Source of the DNA: Mesostigma viride
Taxonomy: Eukaryota; Streptophyta; Mesostigmatophyceae; Mesostigmatales; Mesostigmataceae
Assembly: GCA_009746045.1 (NCBI GenBank)
Contig: RPFO01000188.1
Location: 2,697,483-2,761,482 of the forward strand
DNA length: 64,000 bases
Direction of reading: 5' to 3'
The notes beneath the pieces are model-generated. The model was not told the origin of the DNA. It saw only the letters and a program-made list of their open reading frames with translations, and ran no database searches. Of this stretch, positions 24,681-35,900 are shown in pieces. Positions within the stretch are counted from its first letter, which is position 1; every line of letters begins with the position of its first letter. The position numbers and the translations under genes were made by a program.

Positions 24681-25381
24681 CATGGTGGCCAGAATACGGT
24701 TGAGGTGTAATCAGCGTTGTCTGAACAGGTATATTGGGAGCCAGAGCATCTATCGGTATATGTTACGTGAATCAATATGTCAACCACCATGAATGGGGTG
24801 GTCTTAATAATGTAACATGATGCAAACTTGATGTCCATCGTCATACTGAGATTGGTCAGCTTGTCTCGTTGGCCTTGCTTGACATCGGTATGAGATGCAT
24901 TTTTAAGTGTTTTCGCAGTGCTCTCCGGGCGCACGCAAGCCGTTTGCATGGCACGGGCCATGTCTCGCTGGTCTCCGTCATCTATTCCACACGGCATTCA
25001 CGCGTCCACCCACCACGGAGGCGGTTTTTGCAAACATTATTTGCCATCCCTGGTTCCAAAGAGAAGCTCTGTGCGTTGTTTGTTCGTCTGAACTCATGTT
25101 ATGTGCACACTGAACATGGAGTGCTTCTGGTAGGCTGGTAGCTTCTGGGCTTTCTTATTTTCTGTGTTCCGCGGAATCTCAGATTCGGGCCGCTAGCATT
25201 TTCACGTTTGTTGCTTTCTGATCTGACGACAATGATGTGCTAGTAGACGGAGTATATTTATTACCTTGGCGTGTGGCAATGTTGGTGAGGATTCCTGATG
25301 TATATGTTATGAGGCTGATTTTAACGGCCTCAATTTGAAATAATAAACAACAAGTATTAATTTACCCGTGTTTTTTAGAAC
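24681..25381. other. 3' flank of the membrane-protein gene
   Basis: No gene is supported. A TGTAA motif at about 24808 could be the poly(A) signal of the upstream gene, because TGTAA is used in green algae. That assignment is inference. Confidence 0.35.
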
Positions 25382-25856
25382 GTGATATCAGAAACAACCA
25401 GTGCATGCCAGAAATATGGAAGAATCCGGACCATGGTAGCTCAGCGCCCCTCTGTTCTTGACGCTCGCATGCTGCAAGCTTCTGTCAGCACGGTGGATTC
25501 GGACCACCGTCTAGTGCTCGCGCACATCAGATTGCGGTTTCCAGGCGTGAAACCGTCGCGACAACTGGCGCCACAGCCCGATCCCAAGGTGCTCCGGAGG
25601 GTACTGAAGGATGCCGACAAGATATGTCAGCAGTGGAGCAGGCCGCTATGACGCACCGGGACGAATTCCTGGCAGTCTTCAACGCCAGGGGCAGCCGACA
25701 GCAGTTACACGCCATTCCGCCCCCCCGGCGACTTTTCAGTGGTCCTCCGCGGTATCGCTGCCAAGTACCGCCTGGCTGCCCGCACCCTCCCCTCCTTGCC
25801 TCCACGCCGACAGCTGTCCACCGCCAAGCACCGACAGTGGTCGCCGCCAGGCAGAT

Positions 25857-26060
25857 TAATTAATTAATTAATTAGTAACATAACTCCGTTGGGAGTATAT
25901 GTAGCACATATCCCGGAGAAGGGGCATATGGCTTTTAATACATTCTGGGCTACTTCCTGCAAGAGTGGAATGTAAGCAACACTTGCTCTAGGTGCACCAA
26001 GGGCACCTGCACCACCATGCTGTCTCGGAGCTCAACCCAACTAAGGGGGGCCCGGCATGG
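25857..26060 (-). repeat. Reverse-oriented LINE 3' unit inserted in the LINE
   Basis: On the minus strand this matches the 18068-18278 unit, with stem-loop 25883-25896 (ACTCC, loop CAAC on the element strand, GGAGT) and a long AATTAATTAATT tail at 25857-25876. It separates the endonuclease remnant from the linker of the host LINE. Confidence 0.75.
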
Positions 26061-26281
26061 GGGGCCAGGCAGATGCTCCGCCGCAACAGGGACCCGACAG
26101 CCAAGCCTCGCCTGCAAGCGGCTCTGCGGGTCGCCTACGAGCAAGCTGAGAAGGCCAACGCTCAGCAGATGGTCAAGGACCTGCGCACCTGCCAGCAAAA
26201 GAAGGACGGCAAGGGGGCCTGCATGGTTCTGGTACAAGCGCCTCGGACACCCGGACGGCCTAGGCCGACCCCACCGCCACG

Positions 26282-29200
26282 CAGTGCTTTTGCTAAGGGT
26301 TTTTGTCATTCGTCAAACTGTTGACTATTTGCCTCGGCACTTCGTCAAATGGTTGACTATTTGCCTCGGCAATTTGTCAAACTGGTTGACTATTTGCCTT
26401 GGCGCTTCGTCAACCCTGGGGGGGGGGAGGAGGAAGCTTTATTTCTTCATAATTAACTTGAGGTCGCTCACGCCTCACACACATGCAATGCGCATGTAAT
26501 GCATGTGGATAAAACATAGTATCACATAGTGGTTGTTGACAACTGCATAAACTACAGAATAATAACTAGTATCGTTCACAGCTAGGCCTGAGTCAAGTGT
26601 GCACAGCACGAGGCCATTAACCCAAACAACCAGCACATCCTCCTCGCTGCTATCAACAGGCACTACTGGCACAGTTTTGTCCGAGCTTGGCCCTGCACCC
26701 TGCGCGCTGCGCGCGCCTGTCCACTGGTTGCCCGTGCCACCGCCCAGCCGGCGGGGGCCAGCTGCGTTAAGCCACATCTGGTATGCCCGCCGGAAGCCGT
26801 CACGCTTGCCGAAGTCGGCGAGCAAACGCGGCCCGCGCGTGGGTCTGCAGGCAGGCGTCCAGGTGCGTCTCCTTGAATGATGCCCGGCGCTTGTTCTTGA
26901 TGTGGTTCATGCTGCTGAAGACTGTCTCGTTGGGGACTGAACCGACGGGCATGGAGATCATGATCCTGGCCAGTGTCACCCACTCCGACATTGACTCGAT
27001 GCAGTCCTCGTTCTGCACTAGCTGGCACCAGTACTGGCGCCATGGTGTGAACACCATGGCGCCATTGGCGTCGGTGGTGTAACCCCAGTGTACCATGGCG
27101 GCCTTGAAGGCGCCGTACTGGCTGGCCAGCTGCACCTTGTCCACGAGTGGTGGGATAGTGAACGACTTGGTGGCGCCCGGTGGCTTGCACGTCTTCTTGT
27201 CGCAGTAATGCTCGAGGAGTGGCTGGATGGCTTTGAGGACGTCCGCCCCCTTCCGCGCCTGCCCGGCCCACCACTCTGGGAAGAGTGGGTCCCATGCCTG
27301 CATGAATGGCTCGATCAGGAGGAATGCGCTCCTCGAATCCGTCCTCGAGAGTCTGTGCCACGGCTGCCAACTTGGACTGCATGGACTCCACCTCATGGCC
27401 CAGCTTTTGGACATCCGACTGCAGGGACAGCTGCACTGCTTGCGCGTGACCGTGTCACCCTGGTGTTGTTGATGCGCTCGTTGGTGGGGCGGCCGCGAGT
27501 GTTGAACGTCACCTGGTAGGTGGTGCCTGTGTTGATTGCCACCACTGCTGCACCTCCCCCTTATCAAATTCCTCCAACTTCACCACCGCCTTCACCTGCC
27601 CCCGCCTGTAGCGTCCCCCCCCGGTTGTCGCACACCCAGGGAGAGGCCTAGGAAGCACATCCTCCTCATCACCGCAAGCCTTCTCGTATAGCCAGTGCCA
27701 TCTAGCACAGCTTGGTAGGCGGGGCCGAAGGTGGCATTGGCAGAGAGGTAGAGCTCGTCGATCATGTTTGTGGCTTCTCGACCTGCCCGGCCACATCAGC
27801 GAAGAGGCAGCTGTCCTTCTGGAACGTGAGGGACAGCAGGTCCACCTGCTGGAAGAGAGCCACCAGGCCATGGGCAGCCAGGATGATCTGCACCGAGGTC
27901 AGCTTCTCGTAGATGGAGGTGACTGCAGCCCTCTCGTCCGCCTTGGTCGCCGTCTCCACGCGCTCCAAGTAGAAGCTGAGCAGCGCATCATACTCCTCGA
28001 CCAGGCGCTCCAGCTAGGGCACCGCAGATGGACACCCAGCGGATGTCGTGCACCGCCTTGATGTTCAGCACCTTGGCGTGCTCGTTGATGAGCTGGTGTA
28101 ACTTGAAGGCACCCGTGCGCAGTGCACTTCGGCGGATGTCCCCAGCGATGGCTGATCGACAACAGCTCTTGCAAGGACTCCACGATGGGATGGTCAAGGG
28201 AGCCCTTGTGCACCAGGCTGTTGCGGTGTGCATGCTGGGCACCACGAAGGCATGGCGAACGGGGCAAACCAGTCGATGCACAGCTTGATGGCCCAAGCGT
28301 CTTCCCCCTGCATGACGTTCGCACCGTCAGAGGCGATGCCTGTCAGCTTTCGCGCGAGTGTTGGGATGTCAAACCCGGTGACCTCCTTGGCCTTCTCCAG
28401 CAGGCCCGTGGCGATGGTGACTGCGTCCGCCTTCCCGTTGGGCAGCTCATGCAAGGCCAGGTAGCGGGTGGTTCGCTGGCCACCCTCGACAGGGTACACC
28501 ATCACGGAGCACTGCTCCTTCTTGGAGATGTCACTGCATGCTGTCATCGAGTGATATCCCCGTGAAGGGGGAGCGCTTGAGCACCTCACGCAAGTCCTCC
28601 ACCGGCACCTTGTTGAGGCAGTCTGCGAACATCCAGCCCGCATTGTCTTTGTTGTACTTCTCGGGCAAAGGCAGCTTGCCCGTCCCACGTGGCCTCTCAT
28701 TCATGAACTTGATCACCTGCACAGTTTGCTCAAACGCGACCATGGGCCGCGCGTGCAACAGAGTGGAGTATGCCACAGTAAAAACATTCACCATGCGCTC
28801 CTCATCCCGCTCTGCCTTGCTCTGGGTTGCTGCGTGAAATGCCCTGCCAGCTGTGCCGAACATGGCAGTGGTCAGCGAGACGTCCTTCACCTTGGGTCCA
28901 CCTTGCTCCTCGGCTTTCTTCTCGGCGTAGGCCTTTGCCATGCGCTTGTGCGTCTTGCCATGCCCGGCTGTGCTGGTCCATCGCTTGCTTCTTGTAACGC
29001 ATGAGGCTAGGCTTGCTCTTCAAAGAGCACGGGATGCACTGAATCGACTTCGTACCGCTGAGATCCGTGGTCGTTTGGGGCTTTGGGCCCATTCGCACTT
29101 TCCGTTTTCCCACCACTGCTGGCGCTCGGGCCGCTCCTTGCTGTACTGCTTGTTGTACTCCTGTCTCTGCCTTTTCACTGCTGGCTTTCTCTTGCCCTTC

Positions 29201-30079
29201 TTCTTCCCTGGCTCAGAGCTGCCGGGCATCATCGGCCTTGCTCCTTTCTGTCTTGGCCCCCTCCTCGCCAGATTCCTCCTCAACAGAGTTTGAGGCGCTG
29301 TCAGATGATGCTGACTGGCCGCCATCTTCCTCTTCCTGCGCATTAGACCCATCCTCTTGATCCTCACGCTCTGCTCTCTTGCGTTTGTCGTGGCCCTGCC
29401 TGCCCTCCTTTTCATCTAAACTGCGGCCTAGGTCGACGATATTTTCCGTTGCTACACTTTCTCCAGCTTGCTTCTCAAACAGAGCATCTAAGGTGCTAGT
29501 CTTGAAACCTGCCAAACCGTTTTTCTTTGACATTTTCTAGCTCATGCAACACTACCTAAACATCGCCCGCCGCCATTATCGAAACAATCGCATGCAATAT
29601 TTTATCGCACATGTAGTCGCCAGACGGCCTGAGGTCGGAGTGTAATAATACCATGCATGATTACCGGTAATAATTTTTTCATGCCCTGGTCGGCTCAAGT
29701 CCTGCCTTGCTCGTTTTCAAGTCCTGCCTTGCTCGTCTTCAGTTTTGGTACCCGAGCATTGTCCTGAACCGTACTGTCTTTTTCCAAACCAACTCTAACT
29801 GCAGCGTACCTAGGATTCAGATGGTACGGGCTGACGGCCTGACGCCGCGCCGCTGGACCTCAGGTCTGGCCTGAATTAGGTGGTTGACGAATACCCTAAA
29901 CATTTCGTCAAACCGGTTGACGAACTGCGGAACATATTCGTCAATTGGTTGACGAAATATTGCCGAGTTGGTTGACGAATGTGGTTGACGAATTGCCCAA
30001 AATGGTTGACTATTTTTACTATACTATTTTCAAAATTCGTCAACCGGTTGACGAAATAGTCCCGTTAGCAAAAGCACTG
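26282..30079 (-). mobile_element. hAT superfamily DNA transposon, 3.8 kb
   Basis: The ends are inverted repeats: CAGTGCTTTTGCTAA at 26282 and its complement ending at 30079, matching the CAGTG-type ends common in hAT. The direct repeat CGCCACG flanks it (26275-26281 and 30080-30086). This is 7 bp perfect, close to the 8 bp typical of hAT. Both ends hold clustered GGTTGAC/GTCAACC motifs (26310-26415; 29880-30055). The flanking DNA is one LINE interrupted at this point, which independently fixes the boundaries. Confidence 0.85.
26790..29533 (-). pseudogene. hAT transposase, multiply frameshifted
   Basis: It starts at ATG 29533 (MSKKNGLAGF). An acidic/Ser-rich and then a basic N-terminal region leads to a C-x2-C...H...H zinc-finger-like segment (IQCIPCSLKSKPSL..., about 29060-28930). 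Next come the catalytic-core markers FTGISLDDSM (about 28560) and LTGIASDGANVMQG (about 28330). The C-terminal dimerisation block follows: ARIMISMPVGSVPNETVFSS (about 26970-26900). These are the expected hAT order and spacing. The frame changes several times (near 29220, 28990, 28540, 28270, 27970, 27560), so no full transposase could be made. The left end of the coding part is approximate. Confidence 0.8.
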
Positions 30080-30086
30080 CGCCACG

Positions 30087-31170
30087 ATGTACCCGGGGCA
30101 CCGGCCAAGAGGCCCCGCCGGCACCTGGGCCGCGGCCACTGCAGAGGTTTTCAGGGGACGGCTGCGCCGCTCCCGCCCCTGCTACCGGCCGCCGCCGTCC
30201 GCCAGGCCGCCCTGGCAGGCGGCCCAGCTGGGCCCCCGGCCCCGCCCGGGTCAGCGGCGGACTACCTAGTCCCCCGGCTGGCCGGCCCGCTCGGCGACCT
30301 GTCAGACATGCCTCCTTTCACCGATCCCGCGAGGTCACGGAGGCGGTCCTGTTCGGGATTCCCCTACCCCTTATTGTTGTCGTACGCAACCTGTATGAAG
30401 GGTCCACCACCTCGGTGCGCACTTCCTACGGGACCACGCCACCATGCCCTTTACAGAACGGTGTGTGGCAGGGGTGCGTGCTCTCGCCATACCTCAGGTT
30501 CATTATTTTGGTCGAATACGTAATGATTCAGGCGCGCGAGCGGTTTGCTCGCATTGTAAGTAGGATTCACCAGGGGCCCTCTGGTTCCGGTGCAGGTCGC
30601 CAACCATTTCTGGCATGGCGGGGCGGAAACGGAGATTCGGCTAGCGGACATCATCTATGCAGACGACACCACCCTCTTCGAGGACACTGCGCACGTGCAG
30701 ACGTGGCTTGACTGCCGATCGCACTGATCAAGGCCTGCGTGGTGGGGCTCGCAGTCAGCAAGAAGACCGAGGCTCTGGCGATTGGACTCAGTCAGCCACC
30801 GCCCGACCTCTTTCTACTTAATTGATGGCTCTCGAGTCCTGTATTGGGACCGCGTCAAGTTGCTGGGTAGCTTACTCCCCAGCTGCAAGGCCGACGTGGA
30901 CCACCGTATCTCCCTCGCCTGGCACGCTTTACGCCAATACAGGGCCCTGTGGTGCAAGCCCTTCTTGGGCAAGCTCGAGAAACAGGACCTGTTTAAGGTC
31001 CTGGTCCTCCCTGTTATTACGTACGGGGCGGAGACGTGGACCCTCACCGCCGACCTTGCCAACAAGCTGGATGGCGCGGTCACCAACATGCTGCGGTCAA
31101 TGTTCCGTGTAGGATACGCTGCCCATGTCCGCAAGGAGGACTTGTACCTCGGCATGCCACTTAGACAACA
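30087..31170 (+). pseudogene. Broken LINE reverse transcriptase downstream of the hAT insertion
   Basis: Recognisable pieces include GVWQGCVLSPYLR, a nucleotide-level IYADDTTLFE (about 30655-30680) and VLVLPVITYGAETWTLTADL (30990-31060) in three frames. It continues the linker that precedes the hAT insertion. The finger region is deleted: the sequence jumps from the linker (about 30330) to the palm (about 30390). Confidence 0.75.
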
Positions 31171-31255
31171 CCCCTAGGGTCGCCGGCACCATAGCTATAG
31201 AGTGGGATTGTTTTATGTACTGATAGCTTTGACCGGTAGCCGGGGTTGCGTGTAC

Positions 31256-32135
31256 CCATCCATCCATCCATCCATCCATCCATCCATCCATCCATCCATC
31301 CATCCATCCATCCATCCATCCATCCATCCATCCATCCGTCCGTCCGTCCGTCCGTCCGTCCGTCCGTCCGTCCGTCCGTCCGTCCGTCCGTCCGTCCGTC
31401 CGTCCGTCCGTCCGTCCGTCCGTCCGTCCGTCCGTCCGTCCGTCCGTCCGTCCGTCCGTCCGTCCGTCCGTCCGTCCGTCCGTCCGTCCGTCCGTCCGTC
31501 CGTCCGTCCGTCCGTCCGTCCGTCCGTCCGTCCGTCCGTCCGTCCGTCCGTCCGTCCGTCCGTCCGTCCGTCCGTCCGTCCGTCCGTCCGTCCGTCCGTC
31601 CGTCCGTCCGTCCGTCCGTCCGTCCGTCCGTCCGTCCGTCCGTCCGTCCGTCCGTCCGTCCGTCCGTCCGTCCGTCCGTCCGTCCGTCCGTCCGTCCGTC
31701 CGTCCGTCCGTCCGTCCGTCCGTCCGTCCGTCCGTCCGTCGTCCGTCCGTCCGTCCGTCCGTCCGTCCGTCCGTCCGTCCGTCCGTCCGTCCGTCCGTCC
31801 GTCCGTCCGTCCGTCCGTCCGTCCGTCCGTCCGTCCGTCCGTCCGTCCGTCCGTCCGTCCGTCCGTCCGTCCGTCCGTCCGTCCGTCCGTCCGTCCGTCC
31901 GTCCGTCCGTCCGTCCGTCCGTCCGTCCGTCCGTCCGTCCGTCCGTCCGTCCGTCCGTCCGTCCGTCCGTCCGTCCGTCCGTCCGTCCGTCCGTCCGTCC
32001 GTCCGTCCGTCCGTCCGTCCGTCCGTCCGTCCGTCCGTCCGTCCGTCCGTCCATCCATCCGTCCGTCCATCCATCCATCCATCCATCCATCCATCCATCC
32101 ATCCATCCATCCATCCATCCATCCATCCATCCATC
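31256..32135. repeat. 880-bp (CCAT/CCGT)n tetranucleotide array
   Basis: CCAT units flank a central block of about 178 CCGT units (31336-32050), with one unit shortened to three bases near 31740 and two stray CCGT units among the right-hand CCAT. It sits where related LINE 3' ends have only three or four CATC units (53711-53728, 51539-51550). Reading frames through it are artefacts. Confidence 0.95.
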
Positions 32136-32199
32136 GGGGTTAATGCTCCGTGACTCCCCAACGGGAGCACCAGTTTAATTTATTAATTAATTAATTAAT

Positions 32200-32944
32200 C
32201 AAGGACTGTGTACAGTTCATCACCAGTGCCAAGATTAGGAGCACCGGAGGATACCTCGGCATACTGACATTGCGACCGAAGCAGTTGTGATGAAAAGACA
32301 GCCTCCTGTTGCAGCCGACGTTGCTAGCATTCGCCTGCATCTGCACCGTTGTTGGCATTCGGCGGTCCGATTGAAAGCCCAAGAAAGGCCAAAAAAGCAC
32401 CTTTTGCCATGGGGTGGCCACGGAGCATCTGACATGGGTTGGCCGTGAAAATGAGATGTTCTTGTAGTCAGCTTTCATCCTATCCAATAAAAAACGCATT
32501 CTGAAAATTAGTTAAATAGTAACCACCAATAGGGTAACCATGCCTCCATTACGGGCCACGCCCGAAATTACAGACGGAGTGTTAATTAATTTACACGTAA
32601 CTTAAATTTACACGCAACTACGTGTTACATGGAAATTATGATAAAACAGGATTGGCTCTCTCACTTGATGAATCATGGGCATGCAGCTAACAGTAAAAAG
32701 CCCTTGGCCTATATCATAAGGGTACTTTCCCTCGCGCACACACAAGCTATAAAATTATCAACCTCGCGCCCATCAGCGACCGTCCAATGAGATCAAACTG
32801 CTGCTTCGTGCTGGGTTGAAAGCATCCCGGACGTGCCTTCCCTTGGCAGCACGTTGGTTGCCCATGTGACCCCGCTTGAAACAACACGGTCCCTATGATC
32901 CTCCTCAAGGGGCCATAAGACCCACTGGCTGACGGCACGCCTCC
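32200..32944. other. Spacer between LINE tail and polycystin stop codon
   Basis: No gene or element is recognised. It should contain the 3' UTR of the polycystin gene, whose stop codon is at 32945 on the minus strand. Confidence 0.4.
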
Positions 32945-35900
32945 TTACAGCAAACCGCCACGGAGCGACGCCGCGCCCAGCTGCTGCGGGTATGGCTCCC
33001 CCGTGGGTTGGCCCCGCTGGGACAGCAGGATTGCCCTCACCTCCAGCATCTGGGCCTGCAACTCCGCCACCATGTGGGCAACTTGGACCGCCGGGTTGTC
33101 TGGCATTTCCGGCTCGCCCGGCGGCCCGCCACTGGCAACATCTATGGAACGGCTCAGACCGTCACCCCCTGCCCTTGTCCCCTTTGGACCTGCCGCAGTA
33201 GCGGCCCCTGCGCCGTCCGGCCCGACTGATGTCCCAAACCGCCAGATGGCATGGCTGGAGACCTCGAGAATCATGTCCGCGGCCGCGCTCACCCCCGCGC
33301 TGTCCCGGGCAACCGTGTCCTCACCTGCGTGCGCTCGTAGCATCAATCCGCCGTCTTGGCCGTCTCTTGTGCTGCCCTCCAGGTCCAGCTCTGGCTCCCC
33401 CTTCACTGTGCCCCCCTTGTCAGGGCTACCCTGGGATCCACAGGCCTTCCCACAAGCCTTGCCGATCATTTCTGCGAGCGGCGCCAGCCTCTCCCGCGGG
33501 GCTCTTCTGGCCTCTGTTACGCCCTTGTTGTTTCCCTTGAGATGGCCATTCGAGGTGACCCCTGAGCTGCCACCTGCCCCCCCCCCACTAGAGCCGAAGA
33601 GCAACTTGCGGGCTCTTCGCGTCGCCGCAGATTCGGCGATGGACCTCTCGGTTCCACGAGACCCTTCATTAGCGAGTCCCTTCCCTGTGGGAGTACCGCG
33701 CACAGGAGTCCCCTCAAGATCTCCCCGTGCCCCCTCGCCCGCGACCCCATGTGGATTCCCTTCCCTGGCTGCTGCGAGCGCGGCCGCCGCCTCCAGACCA
33801 TCTAATAACAGCTCGGCGATGTCCTCCTGTGAGTACCAGCGTCCCTGCAAGAACAGGCGCCGCTCCCCGTCCGCCCCCCAGCGCCCCGCCCACCCATGCA
33901 TGGGTTGCGCAGATGGGGGTGCCCCACGGCCCAACCCCCTTATGTTTGCCCCCCTCGCGCTTGCTCCCCTTATGCTGGCCCTCTGTACGCTGGTCCCCCC
34001 TCGTCTGCTGGTCACCTGTACGCTGGTCCCCCCTCTTAGGCTGGTCCCCCCCCTCGTGCTTACATGGCCAGTTTGGGACGTGGACGCCACGCGCGAGGGC
34101 GTGCGCGTGGATGTCGTGCCGCCCGGTGGCACGTGGCTGGGTGGTTTATTGGCCAAACGATGGTTTGGTTGATGGATCGCTTGATGGGTTGATGGGTTGA
34201 GGGCTTGGCGGTTCGATGCATCGCTTATTTGACCAGTGGATGGATCAACCATGGCTTGCCGAGATGTGGAAGGCTGTGAATGCCAATCATAGCCTGGCTC
34301 GGGTTCATCTCCGGGGTTGGGGTGGAGATGGTGCCGCAAGTTGTAGGCACCGTGTACTTGAACCACGCGAGGTTGGCTGTGGTCGTCGGTGACACCAGCG
34401 AAATCCGACGCGTGATCAATCCTAACAGCAGGCCTCGGGCTGTAGCCTGTATTGAGCGCATCTGCGCCCTTGCTTCCAACCTTCGTGTGCCCACCCCCCG
34501 GGGGTTTATCGACAATGCCTCCTCCCACTGTGCTCTCTTTTGCAGTTCTTCTGCCATAAACGATGATGCCTGCGCCCACCTCTACCCCCAAGCCCATGCC
34601 GATGCCTTCACCATTATCTGACCCCATGACTTTTCTCGTGCCCACACCCATGCCCATGCCCATGCCCTCCGCGCCCATGCGTTCCTCCCGGCCCATTCCG
34701 ACACCCATGCCTGTGCCCACAGGGTCCACGCTACCTTTGCCGGCATTGTTGGCGGCAAAGGGTTTATCGGTAATGGTCGAGAGAGTGTCGTCTATGCCAG
34801 CAGTTCCCGTTTGCGTGCCAGTAGTCAGCGTGGCGAGGGCGTCAAGAGTCGCCGCCACGCTGGCATCACTCTGGGCATGATGGCGTTTCCTCCCTCTCCC
34901 ACCAGCAGCGTCGCCCCCTCGGCAGCGAAGCCACGCCCACAGGTGGCCCATCGAGTCGCGCAGGATGTGCCGCACGTCCTGCGCGACGGTGGAGGAGAAC
35001 TGCGCACCCGTCGCCATGTGCTCGGAGAAGGAGTCGATGATGAAGGCGATGAAGAAGTTGATGAGGATGAGGTGCTGCGTGGCGGCCGGGGTGGGTTGAT
35101 TATGATATGAGCGGGGCGATTCAAGGGAGGAACATAAGCAGAGACCAGGTCCGGGCGATCCGGTCCCTTCAGGGAGAGGGATGCCCTTGGGAAGCCTAGC
35201 ATGATGGTCATGGTCACTGTCATAGTCACTCAAATGGTCCCCTCGCAAAGCCTAGGAATGAGAGAGAAAGGTAAAACAATGGTATCGAACACCCAATCCC
35301 ATGCGAGCTCTAACAGGATGACCGTGGAAAGCTGATTATGTGAGGAATAGGGGGCTCTTCCTCTAACTTACCCAACCCTCTGCGACCGCAACCATGATGA
35401 CCATGAAAAGCTTGTTATTGTGAGGAATGCAGGACTCTCCCTATTCAGGGCCCAACCTCTGCGAGCGCTAACAGGATGGCCGTAAAGAGCTGACTTGTAA
35501 GGCAAGTGGAATATTACTCCTCATTTCAGAACGTGTGGCACCATGCAAGCCTCACCATGATGATCATAAAGAGCCTGCTCCCGACGACCCATGGCGGAGG
35601 CGCCCGCATGGCGACGAGGCCGAGGTGTTGTATACAAGCCAAAGGCACGAACCAAACAGCCACAGCAAAGTATGTGAGCAAACACAATCGCGAATATTGA
35701 AAAATGGTTGTGGCTGCGCTCACGGCCCGTTGCATTCAATGTTCAATTTCATAGATTATGCTACTCAACTAGGAAAGCCACAGCAGATGCGGAGGCATGG
35801 AACAGGAGAAACTTAGGAGAGCGTTCCTTTTCTGCAGCAAATGTCATGGCTGGAGCAAAACACCAGCCATGGGGCGATGCATGTTTCTTCTTCTGCGAAA

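Larger units (their letters stand above)
25382..32199 (+). mobile_element. LINE copy interrupted by a hAT element and an expanded microsatellite
   Basis: The parts are collinear with the intact LINE. 25382-25651 ends an endonuclease domain (STVDSDHRLVLAHIRL). 26070-26281 is the linker (RRNRDP...YEQAEKAN). 30080-31170 is linker plus reverse transcriptase. 31256-32135 is the 3' UTR array, 32150-32170 the stem-loop (CTCCC, CAAC, GGGAG) and 32174-32199 the tail. A reverse-oriented 3' unit sits at 25857-26060 and a hAT transposon at 26282-30079. All ORFs are broken, so the element is inactive. Confidence 0.75.

Noticed and set aside
31097-32178. Long open frames of PSVR or TDGR repeats
   Set aside because: They arise from a tetranucleotide array that is open in several frames on both strands, which is not evidence of coding.
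33003-34172. Plus-strand 389-codon frame opposite the last polycystin exon
   Set aside because: The minus-strand frame is longer and continues S6 of the channel in phase, so the plus frame is a GC-rich shadow.
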